Shown here one piece after another: positions 44,916 to 52,135 of a DNA stretch of 64,000 bases. The position numbers were made by a program, and so were the translations under genes. Under the pieces are notes generated by a model. That model did not search any database. It was not told where the DNA came from and saw only the letters and a list, made by a program, of their open reading frames with translations. How positions within the stretch are numbered: position 1 is the stretch's first letter; each line of letters opens with the position of its first letter. Source of the DNA: Haematobacter genomosp. 1 (GTDB lineage Bacteria > Pseudomonadota > Alphaproteobacteria > Rhodobacterales > Rhodobacteraceae); assembly GCF_002196855.1 (NCBI RefSeq), contig NZ_NIPW01000024.1, positions 1 to 64,000 on the forward strand, written 5' to 3'.

Positions 44916-45575
44916 TCATCCCGGTTCCCGCATGGCAACCACCTGATCGGCGCTGAACTGGGCACCCCCCCGAAGGATGAGCTGGATGGCGCCGTTGGTG
45001 TCGGCCCGTATCTCCTCAACGCGCTGATAGGCCGGCACGCTCTCCGTCGTGAGCGGTGTTGTCCCGGAATACGTCTGGACGCTGAAACTGTAGCGGCCCG
45101 GCGGGAGGGGGGCCTCACCCGACAGGCTTCCCGCCCAGCTCACGGCGCCGCCATCCATCGGGAAATCCTCACGCGCGACGATGTCTCCACCGCTGTCCCG
45201 GACAATCAGAACGGCACGATCCGCCTCCGCCAACTCCGGTGGAAGAAGGGTCAACGGCGCGCCATCGTAAACCGCGGGAGAGGTCACTGCCACCTCCTTG
45301 CCCAGCCAGTTGGAGAAGCCCGACACCCCCCCAAGCCCCGGGCCGGAGGCCAACCCTTCCAGAAGCTGGTTCGTCCGCATCTGCTGCTCGACGCCCGAAA
45401 ATGTCGCGAGCTGCACGGCGAATTCGCTGGATTCCATCGGATTCAACGGATCCTGATTCTGCAACTGCGTCGTCAGCATCCGAAGGAATGTCTGAAAATC
45501 GGTGCTGGCGAACCCTCCGCCTGACGCGCTTGGCGTTCCTGTGCTGCGCTGCGCTGTCGTATTTGCAATGTCCAA
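44916..45575 (-). CDS. flgD: Flagellar hook assembly (capping) protein FlgD
   Basis: Scaffold for hook polymerisation, exported by the flagellar apparatus. It has 219 residues. The N-terminal FlgD signature is strong: FQTFLRMLTTQLQNQDPLNP followed by MESSEFAVQLATFSGVEQQM. The C-terminal half contains the Ig-like/TUDOR region (VSWAGSLSGEAPLPPGRYSF). The start is TTG with GAGGA four bases upstream, 7 bp after the fliK stop. The two hook genes form a minus-strand operon. Confidence 0.93.
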   Translation of the reverse strand: MDIANTTAQRSTGTPSASGGGFASTDFQTFLRMLTTQLQNQDPLNPMESSEFAVQLATFSGVEQQMRTNQLLEGLASGPGLGGVSGFSNWLGKEVAVTSPAVYDGAPLTLLPPELAEADRAVLIVRDSGGDIVAREDFPMDGGAVSWAGSLSGEAPLPPGRYSFSVQTYSGTTPLTTESVPAYQRVEEIRADTNGAIQLILRGGAQFSADQVVAMREPG

Positions 45576-45582
45576 TTTGTCC

Positions 45583-46998
45583 TCACATGCGCAAATCCAG
45601 CCGGTCCTCACCAGCCAGACCTTTTCGGGGAACGGCTTCGATCGTCACGGCAAACTGGGTTTCGACTGTCTCTGATCGGAGCTGATTACGACGGTCCTGC
45701 CTCTTTTCGCCGCCGAAGTGGAAGCTGACCTCGCCATAGCCCTGCTGCCGGAGATCCCGCTGAAGCTCCGCTGCCTGACGCTTTGCCGCGTCTAGGGAGT
45801 CCGCTCGGCTTGAATCAACTTCCACGCGGATACCGCTTGGTGTTTCGTGGATCTTCAAGTCCAGCCGCCCAAGGTCTTTGTCGTCCAGAGACAGTTCCAT
45901 CGCCTCACCATCCTGCCGCAAAAACAGCCGGTGTGCCTCCTCCGCGACCGGAGCGGGCGGCGAGAAAAAACGGGGACGGGCTTCGTTGACGCCCTCCGAG
46001 TGTCGTTCAGCCCTTCCAGACTCGCGGAGAGCAGGCGTCTCCACCGCTTCTCTGTCCAGGACAACTACAGCCTCACCGCGCGAATCGGGTCCGGCCCCAC
46101 GTCCTTGGTTCTCGGGCTCTGTCGCATCCCCGCCGGGCTCAAAATCGACCTTGCCGGTATAAAGCGGGCTGGCACCCGCCGCCGCTTGGGAAGCCATCTT
46201 GTCCGGCGGCAGGGTATCCGCCCTGCCTTCCGCGCCCATGGGCTGGCCGGATGGTCGCGGCGGCACCGCCGCGGCGATCTCGGGTGGGTTTATTTCACGG
46301 CTGGGCGGGCCGCGCTCCGCGATATCCATGCGATTGTGCATGTCAGGCGTGAGGCTTTTGGCTGCCGGCGGCCCAATATCCTGCGATTCGGTTGACTGCC
46401 TGACGATGGCGGGGGGCGTGCTCTCGATACTTCCCGGCGCGTTTCCCGATTGCCGGAAATGCGGCTGCTCGTAAGAAAAACCCTCTGACAACTCCTTACT
46501 CGCTGGCCTGATTTCCGGCATTGTGCGTGTCTCAGCCGCTGCTGAGGAAATACCCGGCAAAGCGAAAGCCGCGGTCGCAGAGTCAGCCCCCGTTTGCTCT
46601 GAGAGTTGCGGCGGGTTTTTCCTCTCCTCGTCCGATTGCACTGGGCCTTCCATACCCGTCTCAAAAGGACTTGGTAAAGCTTCCGACCGAATATCCTCGA
46701 TTTCAACCGCTTCCGGCTGAATGTCCTGCAGGACGGCCGAATCTGGAAAAACCGGCATAACCCGGTAAGTGCCATCAAGTTTAGTCGAATTTGGCGCCTC
46801 TGCTTCGAGACGGACAGAGAAGGGAATCAGCGGACTTGGCATCAATGTCCTTGGCCCGGGTTCAGGCTCTTTGGAATTGGCGGGCCCCGCTTCAAGCTCA
46901 TCTTCAAACGCCGGACCCACCAGGAATTCGCATGCAGCAGGCGCCAACCCGGCATCCGTCGTTGGGGCAACATTCGAAAGAAGAGCAATGGCGTCCAT
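45583..46998 (-). CDS. fliK: Flagellar hook-length control protein FliK
   Basis: Secreted molecular ruler and export-specificity switch. It has 471 residues. The first 350 or so are low-complexity and rich in Pro, Glu, Ser and Ala, as usual for FliK. The conserved Flg_hook C-terminal domain begins near residue 367 (MELSLDDKDLGRLDLKIHET ... ELQRDLRQQGYGEVSFHF). The ATG is preceded by GCGAGGCC. Base composition is clearly less G+C rich than the flanking housekeeping genes. It is divergent from the FlgJ-like gene. Confidence 0.9.
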   Translation of the reverse strand: MDAIALLSNVAPTTDAGLAPAACEFLVGPAFEDELEAGPANSKEPEPGPRTLMPSPLIPFSVRLEAEAPNSTKLDGTYRVMPVFPDSAVLQDIQPEAVEIEDIRSEALPSPFETGMEGPVQSDEERKNPPQLSEQTGADSATAAFALPGISSAAAETRTMPEIRPASKELSEGFSYEQPHFRQSGNAPGSIESTPPAIVRQSTESQDIGPPAAKSLTPDMHNRMDIAERGPPSREINPPEIAAAVPPRPSGQPMGAEGRADTLPPDKMASQAAAGASPLYTGKVDFEPGGDATEPENQGRGAGPDSRGEAVVVLDREAVETPALRESGRAERHSEGVNEARPRFFSPPAPVAEEAHRLFLRQDGEAMELSLDDKDLGRLDLKIHETPSGIRVEVDSSRADSLDAAKRQAAELQRDLRQQGYGEVSFHFGGEKRQDRRNQLRSETVETQFAVTIEAVPRKGLAGEDRLDLRM

Positions 46999-47039
46999 CG
47001 TAGGCCTCGCGTTGTGCCATTCGATAATGACCGCAGGAA

Positions 47040-47054
47040 GTTACTCAATCTTTA
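47040..47054. promoter_or_regulatory. Paired TTAC-N7-TTAC site between fliK and the FlgJ-like gene
   Basis: TTAC TCAATCT TTAC fits the geometry of CtrA sites (TTAA-N7-TTAA) with one difference per half. It lies in the short divergent flagellar promoter region and may regulate both directions. Confidence 0.4.
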
Positions 47055-47099
47055 CCGCTGCGCGCGAAATATGCTGGCAACGAGTGAAAGGAGATGCCG

Positions 47100-47357
47100 A
47101 TGGAAATCGATGGAATGCCTAATCAGTCACGGTTACTGAAACTGCGAGCCGCTGCGGAAGCACTGGAGGGCGCTTTTCTCGCGGAAATGCTCAAACCTGC
47201 CGAAGCGAAGAACGATTTCGGCGGCGGTGTGGGCGAGGGGCAGTTCGCCTCCTTTCTGCGCGAGGCTCAGGCGAAGCAACTTGTACGCGCGGGGGGGGTG
47301 GGCCTTTCGGAGAGCCTCTTCACTGCGCTGATTCGGGGGGAGAGCGGCCATGCGTAA
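47100..47357 (+). CDS. FlgJ-like rod-binding protein (no muramidase domain)
   Basis: Protein of 85 residues matching the N-terminal rod-binding domain of FlgJ: KLRAAAEALEGAFLAEMLKP (helix with conserved E and F) followed by FGGGVGEGQFASFLREAQAK. It acts as a rod cap or scaffold. The peptidoglycan hydrolase half of enterobacterial FlgJ is missing, as in other alphaproteobacteria. The second ATG was chosen because AAAGGAG sits 6 bases upstream, whereas the first (47094) abuts it. It overlaps the next gene by 8 bp. Confidence 0.82.
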   Translation: MEIDGMPNQSRLLKLRAAAEALEGAFLAEMLKPAEAKNDFGGGVGEGQFASFLREAQAKQLVRAGGVGLSESLFTALIRGESGHA

Positions 47358-47646
47358 TGCGCTCGCACTCATGGAGGCAACGCGTGAAGCGATTGTCGCC
47401 GGGCGATTTGAACGGCTGACGGATCTGATCGATGCGACAGATTATCTGCTGGCGCAACTGCCACGAGCTTCAGGCGAGGAGCTTGCGATTGTTCGCGCTC
47501 GCGCGCTCCGAAACCAGGGACTTATCAGGGCGGCGCTGACGGGCCTGCGATCATCGGCATCTCTCAACGGCTCCTTTTCCGCTTATGGAACAGATGGCCG
47601 CCGCATCACGGACAGCACCGGCCCTGCCGTCGAGCGAAAGGCCTGA
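47350..47646 (+). CDS. FlgN-like flagellar export chaperone (probable)
   Basis: Small protein of 98 residues dominated by amphipathic helices (ALMEATREAIVAGRFERLTD, then RARALRNQGLIRAALTGLRS) with a flexible polar C-terminus (FSAYGTDGRRITDST). The size, helical layout and RNQxLIxAA-type segment fit FlgN-type chaperones for hook-associated proteins. The assignment rests on these features and on position between the rod gene and flagellin, not on a clear signature. Confidence 0.6.
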   Translation: MRNALALMEATREAIVAGRFERLTDLIDATDYLLAQLPRASGEELAIVRARALRNQGLIRAALTGLRSSASLNGSFSAYGTDGRRITDSTGPAVERKA

Positions 47647-47678
47647 TCGTTAGAATGCGAGATATTCTCCGCGTCGCT

Positions 47679-47693
47679 TTAGGAATTCATTAG
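47679..47693 (+). promoter_or_regulatory. TTAG-N7-TTAG site upstream of fliC
   Basis: TTAG GAATTCA TTAG has the same half-site spacing as CtrA boxes with one change per half. It lies about 130 bp upstream of the flagellin ATG, where an activator would be expected. Confidence 0.4.
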
Positions 47694-47727
47694 AGATTCG
47701 GCGCCATGATGGACAGGCATCCAGCGG

Positions 47728-47750
47728 GATGGCGCGGAAAAATCCGCATC
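47728..47750 (+). other. Hairpin in the flagellin leader
   Basis: GCGGA, loop AAAA, TCCGC (47734-47747), with outer GAT/ATC pairing. It lies roughly 70 bases before the fliC ATG and is a candidate mRNA structure for post-transcriptional control by FlbT. Confidence 0.35.
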
Positions 47751-47820
47751 GGGCAGAAGGCCGGACCAGCCAATTCACGGCACAACGGGCGCAAAACGCG
47801 ACCTTATCAGGGGAATTCCT

Positions 47821-49023
47821 ATGTCCAGCATTCTTACGAACTCGAGCGCGATGGTCGCTCTTCAGACGTTGAAGGGCATTAACAGCAGTCTTGCCAAAAC
47901 TCAGGACGAAATCTCCACCGGGAAGTCGGTCGCTTCCGCCAAGGACAACGCCGCCGTCTGGGCCATTTCCAAAACGATGGAATCCGATGTGGCGAGCTTT
48001 AAGGCGGTGTCGGACGGCTTGTCCCAGGCGAAGTCCACTATTGCCGTTGCCCGGACTGCGGTCGAATCGATTGCTGAAGATCTGACTTCGATCAAAGGCA
48101 AGATCGTCGCTGCGCAGCAGGGAACCGGTTCCGCCGAACTCCAAAAGGACATCGAAGGGGTTATCGCGAACATCAAGTCCACGATCAGCACGGCGCAGTT
48201 CAGCGGTATCAGTCTGCTGGAAGGAACAGGGTCGGTCGACTATCTGGCGTCTCTGGATCGCAGCTCCGACGGGTCTGTGACACCGACCAAGATCAGCGTG
48301 GCGAAGCAGGATCTGTCCATCGGCACCTATACCGCGAAGGCCGCCTTCACCGGTTCGGACGGTGTGTCGACGGGAGCGGATACCTTTGCGACCACGGTGG
48401 ATGGTGGCGGGGCAAGCACCAGCATCGTCATCGACAATGATACCGATGCTCTGGCCGCCGGTGACCGGATCTCGGTGACTATCGGTGACAAGACCGCAAG
48501 CTATACTGTCACTGCCGACGATGTCGCCTCCTCGACCCCGGCCGATCTGGTTGCGGTGGGTCTGAAGGGCGCGGTCGAAGCCTTGGGTATCGAGGGTGTC
48601 AGCCTTGACTACGACAGCGGGACGCCGGGCACGCTGGTGCTTACGAACAATGGGGCGGGCGACCTTGCCGTCTCCGGTCGCTTTCAGAACGCGGGCAGCG
48701 GCGGCCTGGGCGCGCTCGACTCCATCGATGTGAGCACCGTCGCGGGGGCTGCGTCGGCGCTGACGGCGATCGAAGGACTTCTCGATACCGTAAAGACCGC
48801 GGGCGCGACGCTGGGCTCCACCGAAAGCCGTGTCGAAAAGCAGGCGAACTTCATCAGCAAACTGTCCGATGCTCTGACACAAGGTATCGGGGCCATGGTG
48901 GACGCGGATATGGAAGAAGCCTCGGCGCGGCTCCAGGCGCTGCAGGTGCAGCAGCAGCTGGGGATTCAGGCGCTGTCCATCGCGAACTCTGCGCCGCAGA
49001 ACGTGCTGTCGCTCTTCCGTTAA
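47821..49023 (+). CDS. fliC: Flagellin
   Basis: Filament subunit of 400 residues, exported through the flagellar channel. The conserved N-terminal D0/D1 (SSILTNSSAMVALQTLKGIN, QDEISTGKSVASAKDNAAVW) and C-terminal D0 (SARLQALQVQQQLGIQALSI, then ANSAPQNVLSLFR) frame a Thr/Ser/Ala-rich variable centre of about 160 residues. AGGGGAATTCCT precedes the ATG. A strong terminator follows. The linked flaF and flbT genes fit the alphaproteobacterial Fla2-type system. Confidence 0.96.
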   Translation: MSSILTNSSAMVALQTLKGINSSLAKTQDEISTGKSVASAKDNAAVWAISKTMESDVASFKAVSDGLSQAKSTIAVARTAVESIAEDLTSIKGKIVAAQQGTGSAELQKDIEGVIANIKSTISTAQFSGISLLEGTGSVDYLASLDRSSDGSVTPTKISVAKQDLSIGTYTAKAAFTGSDGVSTGADTFATTVDGGGASTSIVIDNDTDALAAGDRISVTIGDKTASYTVTADDVASSTPADLVAVGLKGAVEALGIEGVSLDYDSGTPGTLVLTNNGAGDLAVSGRFQNAGSGGLGALDSIDVSTVAGAASALTAIEGLLDTVKTAGATLGSTESRVEKQANFISKLSDALTQGIGAMVDADMEEASARLQALQVQQQLGIQALSIANSAPQNVLSLFR

Positions 49024-49031
49024 TATCGTCT

Positions 49032-49064
49032 GCGGCGGGGCCTATGCCTCGCCGCGCCTTTTTT
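49032..49064 (+). terminator. Terminator of fliC
   Basis: A 10-bp stem with one G-U pair (GCGGCGGGGC with GCCTCGCCGC, loop CTAT) followed by a run of six T. It separates abundant flagellin mRNA from flaF-flbT. Confidence 0.85.
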
Positions 49065-49101
49065 CCGAGCGTTGAGCCATGTGTCGCTGAAAGGATGCAT
49101 C

Positions 49102-49479
49102 TTGAACGCAATCGAGAAGGCGCGAAGCGCCTACGCGCGAACCGAGCCTATGCTGGGAACGGAGCGCGATATGGAATACGAGGCCTTTGCAAGGGCGACA
49201 CGGCAACTCCGTGCGGCCGTGGCTGGCGGTCGGGCTGGTTTCCCGGCTCTCGTCCAGGGGCTTCACGACAATCGCAGACTGTGGACCGTATTGGCGACGG
49301 ATGTCGCGAGCCAGCGCAATGGATTGCCCGCCGCGCTCCGAGCGCAGATCTTCTATCTCGCGGAGTTCGTGCGGGTTCAGAGTGATCGTGTATTGAACGG
49401 CACTGCCGAAGTGGAAGCGCTGATCGAGATCAATATGGCTGTCATGGCAGGACTCCGGCAACGGGGGACGGGCTCTTGA
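49102..49479 (+). CDS. flaF: Flagellar biosynthesis regulator FlaF
   Basis: Alphaproteobacterial protein needed for flagellin export and translation control alongside FlbT. It has 125 residues. The N-terminal NAIEKARSAYARTEP and central NRRLWTVLATDVASQRNGLP with AQIFYLAEFVRVQSDRVL match the FlaF family. The TTG start is supported by AAAGGA seven bases upstream; the frame is open a little further up (TTG at 49072). Its stop overlaps the flbT start (TTGA). Confidence 0.9.
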   Translation: MNAIEKARSAYARTEPMLGTERDMEYEAFARATRQLRAAVAGGRAGFPALVQGLHDNRRLWTVLATDVASQRNGLPAALRAQIFYLAEFVRVQSDRVLNGTAEVEALIEINMAVMAGLRQRGTGS

Positions 49480-49874
49480 GCGGGCTGGTTCTCAAACTTG
49501 CTCCGGGAGAGAGGCTGCTCGTCAACGGGGCCGTGATTGAAAATGGCGATAGACGATCGCGCTTTTCGATCATCACTCCCGGGGTCCATATTCTTCGCCT
49601 CCGCGATGCGCTTCATCCCCGAGAGGCGACAACACCCGTCCGTCGGGCCTGTTATATGGCGCAGCTGGTTCTGTCCGGCGATGCGACGGAACAGGCGACA
49701 TGTGCCGATCTTTTGGCGGCGATAGATCAACTTGATGATGTCATGGCGGATGCTGCCAGCCGGCTGTTGTTGTCACAGGCGCGGCAGAGTGTCGTCGCAC
49801 ATCAATACTATGCGGCTCTTAAAACGCTTCGCGGGTTGTTGCCCAGGGAAGCGCGACTTCTGGCAGAACCATGA
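49476..49874 (+). CDS. flbT: Flagellin mRNA regulator FlbT
   Basis: RNA-associated post-transcriptional regulator of flagellin; in Caulobacter it acts on the flagellin leader to promote decay. It has 132 residues. The start LVLKLAPGERLLVNGAVIEN with RSRFSIITPGVHILR is diagnostic, and AALKTLRGLLPREARLL ends the domain. It begins with TTG overlapping the flaF TGA and ends overlapping the next ATG (ATGA), so flaF, flbT and the DUF1217 gene are coupled. Confidence 0.93.
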   Translation: MSGLVLKLAPGERLLVNGAVIENGDRRSRFSIITPGVHILRLRDALHPREATTPVRRACYMAQLVLSGDATEQATCADLLAAIDQLDDVMADAASRLLLSQARQSVVAHQYYAALKTLRGLLPREARLLAEP

Positions 49875-50698
49875 GCTTCGGTCCCGTCATTCCCGTCGGT
49901 GGATATGCCGGATGGCGGTTTCTTCAGCGTACTGCGGAAGCGCAGAAGGAAACTTTCGTCGCTTCCGCTAAAATGCAGCGCGACGAAGCCTATTTCAGAG
50001 AACGCATCAGCGGAATTTCCAGCGCGGAGGAGCTGGTCGCGGACCGGCGCCTGCTTCAGGTTGCGCTTGGCGCCTTTGGTCTGGGTGATGACATTGGTAA
50101 CAAGTACTTCATCCGAAAAGTACTGGAAGACGGTGTCAACGAACGAACCGCGCTCGCCAATCGGCTTTCCAACAAAGCCTATGCCGAGATGGCATCGACT
50201 TTTTCCTTTACCGAGGAGCCGCCTTTCACGCAGAGGGAGGGTTTCGCGGATGCCATCCTCTCTGCATACAAGACACGTGCGTTTGAAGCGGCAGTGGGGG
50301 AAAGCAACGACGACATGCGACTGGCGATGAATGCGCAGCGTGAATTGGAGAAACTGGCGGAGCGACCCGGATCGGACAACACTCTTTGGTATGCGGTGCT
50401 GGGGTCGAAGCCGTTGCGTACCGTTTTCGAACGGGCGTTTGCCTTACCGGCGAGTTTCGGCGCTCTCGACATAGACCTGCAACTGCGAACGATGAAGAGC
50501 CGGGCGCAGAACACACTTGGCCAGAGTACCATCAAGCAGTTCGCCGATCCTGACCAGTCCGAAGCGCTGATCCGCCGCTTCCTCCTGATGTCCGATCTTC
50601 AATCGGGAGCATCGCAAAACGCACCCGGCGCGGGGGCGCTCGCCCTTTTGCGGGGGCAGGGGAGCGCGGCCTCCCTGCTTTCCATCCTGCGGAGGTAG
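49871..50698 (+). CDS. DUF1217 family flagellar-associated protein
   Basis: Protein of 275 residues of the DUF1217 family, found in alphaproteobacterial flagellar clusters. It is helical and carries family-type segments: AYFRERISGISSAEELVADR, LLQVALGAFGLGDDIGNKYF, VLEDGVNERTALANRLSNKA, and a second related half ending in FLLMSDLQSG. The internal similarity of the halves suggests a repeated domain. The role is unknown; secretion or structural function in hook or filament assembly is inferred from context. Translational coupling to flbT is strong. Confidence 0.85.
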   Translation: MSFGPVIPVGGYAGWRFLQRTAEAQKETFVASAKMQRDEAYFRERISGISSAEELVADRRLLQVALGAFGLGDDIGNKYFIRKVLEDGVNERTALANRLSNKAYAEMASTFSFTEEPPFTQREGFADAILSAYKTRAFEAAVGESNDDMRLAMNAQRELEKLAERPGSDNTLWYAVLGSKPLRTVFERAFALPASFGALDIDLQLRTMKSRAQNTLGQSTIKQFADPDQSEALIRRFLLMSDLQSGASQNAPGAGALALLRGQGSAASLLSILRR

Positions 50699-50776
50699 CC
50701 CGCCACGGAGTGATCCTGCACCGCGAGGGCAGGCACCAAAGCGGGCGCGGGCGTGAAACTCCCCTCATGGAGACCG

Positions 50777-52039
50777 TCAGCGCAGACGATTGAGCAGATC
50801 GTAGGAAGGATAGCCGTCCGGTGTCATGCCGCTCGCGACCTGATAGCCCCGGATGGCGGCAATCGTGTCGGGGCCGATTTTGCCATCCGCGCTCCCGGGA
50901 TCGAAACCGGCACGGGCGAGGCGTTGCTGCAGTTCCGTTCTCTCCGATTGGGTAAGCGCCCGGTCCGTTCTGGGCCAGGCGGTAAGGAAGGGGCCGCCGC
51001 CCTTCAGCCGGTCGGAAAGATGGCCGACACCCATCACATAGCTGTCGGCGGCGTTGTAGCGCGAGATGGCGCGGAAATTGTTGAAGATCAGAAAGGCGGG
51101 GCCACTTGCCCCGGCAGGCTGGAGCACGGACGCCGCGCCATCCCGTAGCCTCGTGCCATCGGCGGAGCGGATGCCCAGGGAGGACCATTCCGCGACACTC
51201 TTGCGCGTACCCTTGCCCGCGAGAGAATGGTTGAACCCGGCAGGAAGCACCACCTCCACCCCCCAGGGCTGGCCGCGCGTCCAGCCGGAGCGCGCCAGAT
51301 AGGCGGCGGTGGAAGCGAGCGCGTCCGAGGGGTCGTCGGACCAGATGTCCCGCTTGCCGTCACCATGGAAATCCACGGCGTAGAGCAGGTAGCTTGTCGG
51401 GATGAACTGCGTGTGGCCCATCGCCCCGGCCCAGGAGCCGGTCATGTGCCGGGCATCGACATCGCCTGCCTGAATGATCTTCAGCGCGGCGACGAGTTGC
51501 TGTTCGAAGAACGCGCCGCGCCGTCCGTCATAGGCCAGGGTGGCAAGCGAAGGAATCACCGGCATGGTTCCCCGGTGGCTGCCATAGGAGCTTTCCATGC
51601 CCCAGACCGCGACGACCACCTCACGCTCCACACCGTAGCGGGCCTCGATCTCGTCCAGCACGCGGCGGTTCTCGGCCAGCGCCTTGCGCCCGTTCTCGAT
51701 CCGCGTGTCGGAGACGGCGCTGTCCAGATATTGCCAGATGGCGCGCGTGAACTCGGCCTGATTACGGTCGCGCTGGATCACTTCCGGCACGTAGCCCACG
51801 CCCGCGAAGGCGGTGTCAAAGGTCCGGGGCGATATCCCCTGAGCCGTCGCCCGACCCCGGAAGCCGGAGAGCCAGCTGTCGAAGCCCTGATCCTCCACCA
51901 TGTTCAGGGCCTGCACCGCAACGGGCGCGCGGGGGAAATCACGCGTTTCCGCGGAGGACCGCGATACCCAGTCGGACGACCCGCAGGCCGGAAGTGCGAC
52001 GAGGCCAGCCACCGCGAAGGCGGTCAAGGAATTGCGCAT
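50777..52039 (-). CDS. Lytic murein transglycosylase, MltB family, with peptidoglycan-binding domain
   Basis: Envelope enzyme cleaving glycan strands to 1,6-anhydro ends. It has 420 residues. A lipobox follows the signal (MRNSLTAFAVAGLVALPAC). The SLT_2/MltB catalytic region shows AVWGMESSYGSHRGTMPVIP with the catalytic Glu, SLATLAYDGRRGAFFE and SWAGAMGHTQFIPTSYLLYA. A C-terminal PG_binding_1 domain (LARAGFDPGSADGKIGPDT) follows. AGGTGA precedes the ATG. It lies beside the flagellar block and may open the wall for the rod, since FlgJ here lacks muramidase; this is inference. Confidence 0.92.
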   Translation of the reverse strand: MRNSLTAFAVAGLVALPACGSSDWVSRSSAETRDFPRAPVAVQALNMVEDQGFDSWLSGFRGRATAQGISPRTFDTAFAGVGYVPEVIQRDRNQAEFTRAIWQYLDSAVSDTRIENGRKALAENRRVLDEIEARYGVEREVVVAVWGMESSYGSHRGTMPVIPSLATLAYDGRRGAFFEQQLVAALKIIQAGDVDARHMTGSWAGAMGHTQFIPTSYLLYAVDFHGDGKRDIWSDDPSDALASTAAYLARSGWTRGQPWGVEVVLPAGFNHSLAGKGTRKSVAEWSSLGIRSADGTRLRDGAASVLQPAGASGPAFLIFNNFRAISRYNAADSYVMGVGHLSDRLKGGGPFLTAWPRTDRALTQSERTELQQRLARAGFDPGSADGKIGPDTIAAIRGYQVASGMTPDGYPSYDLLNRLR

Positions 52040-52135
52040 ACTGTCACCTGCTCGATATTCTTTTTGTTGCGCCGATGGTAGCAACGGAAGACCGATCTGC
52101 AAAGCGTCGCGGTGGTCGCAGGTGAAACTTTCGTC

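Noticed and set aside
47730-47748. Possible sigma-54 promoter (TGGCGC...CCGC) upstream of fliC
   Set aside because: The GG and GC dinucleotides are about 3 bp too far apart for sigma-54; the stretch is better explained as a small hairpin.
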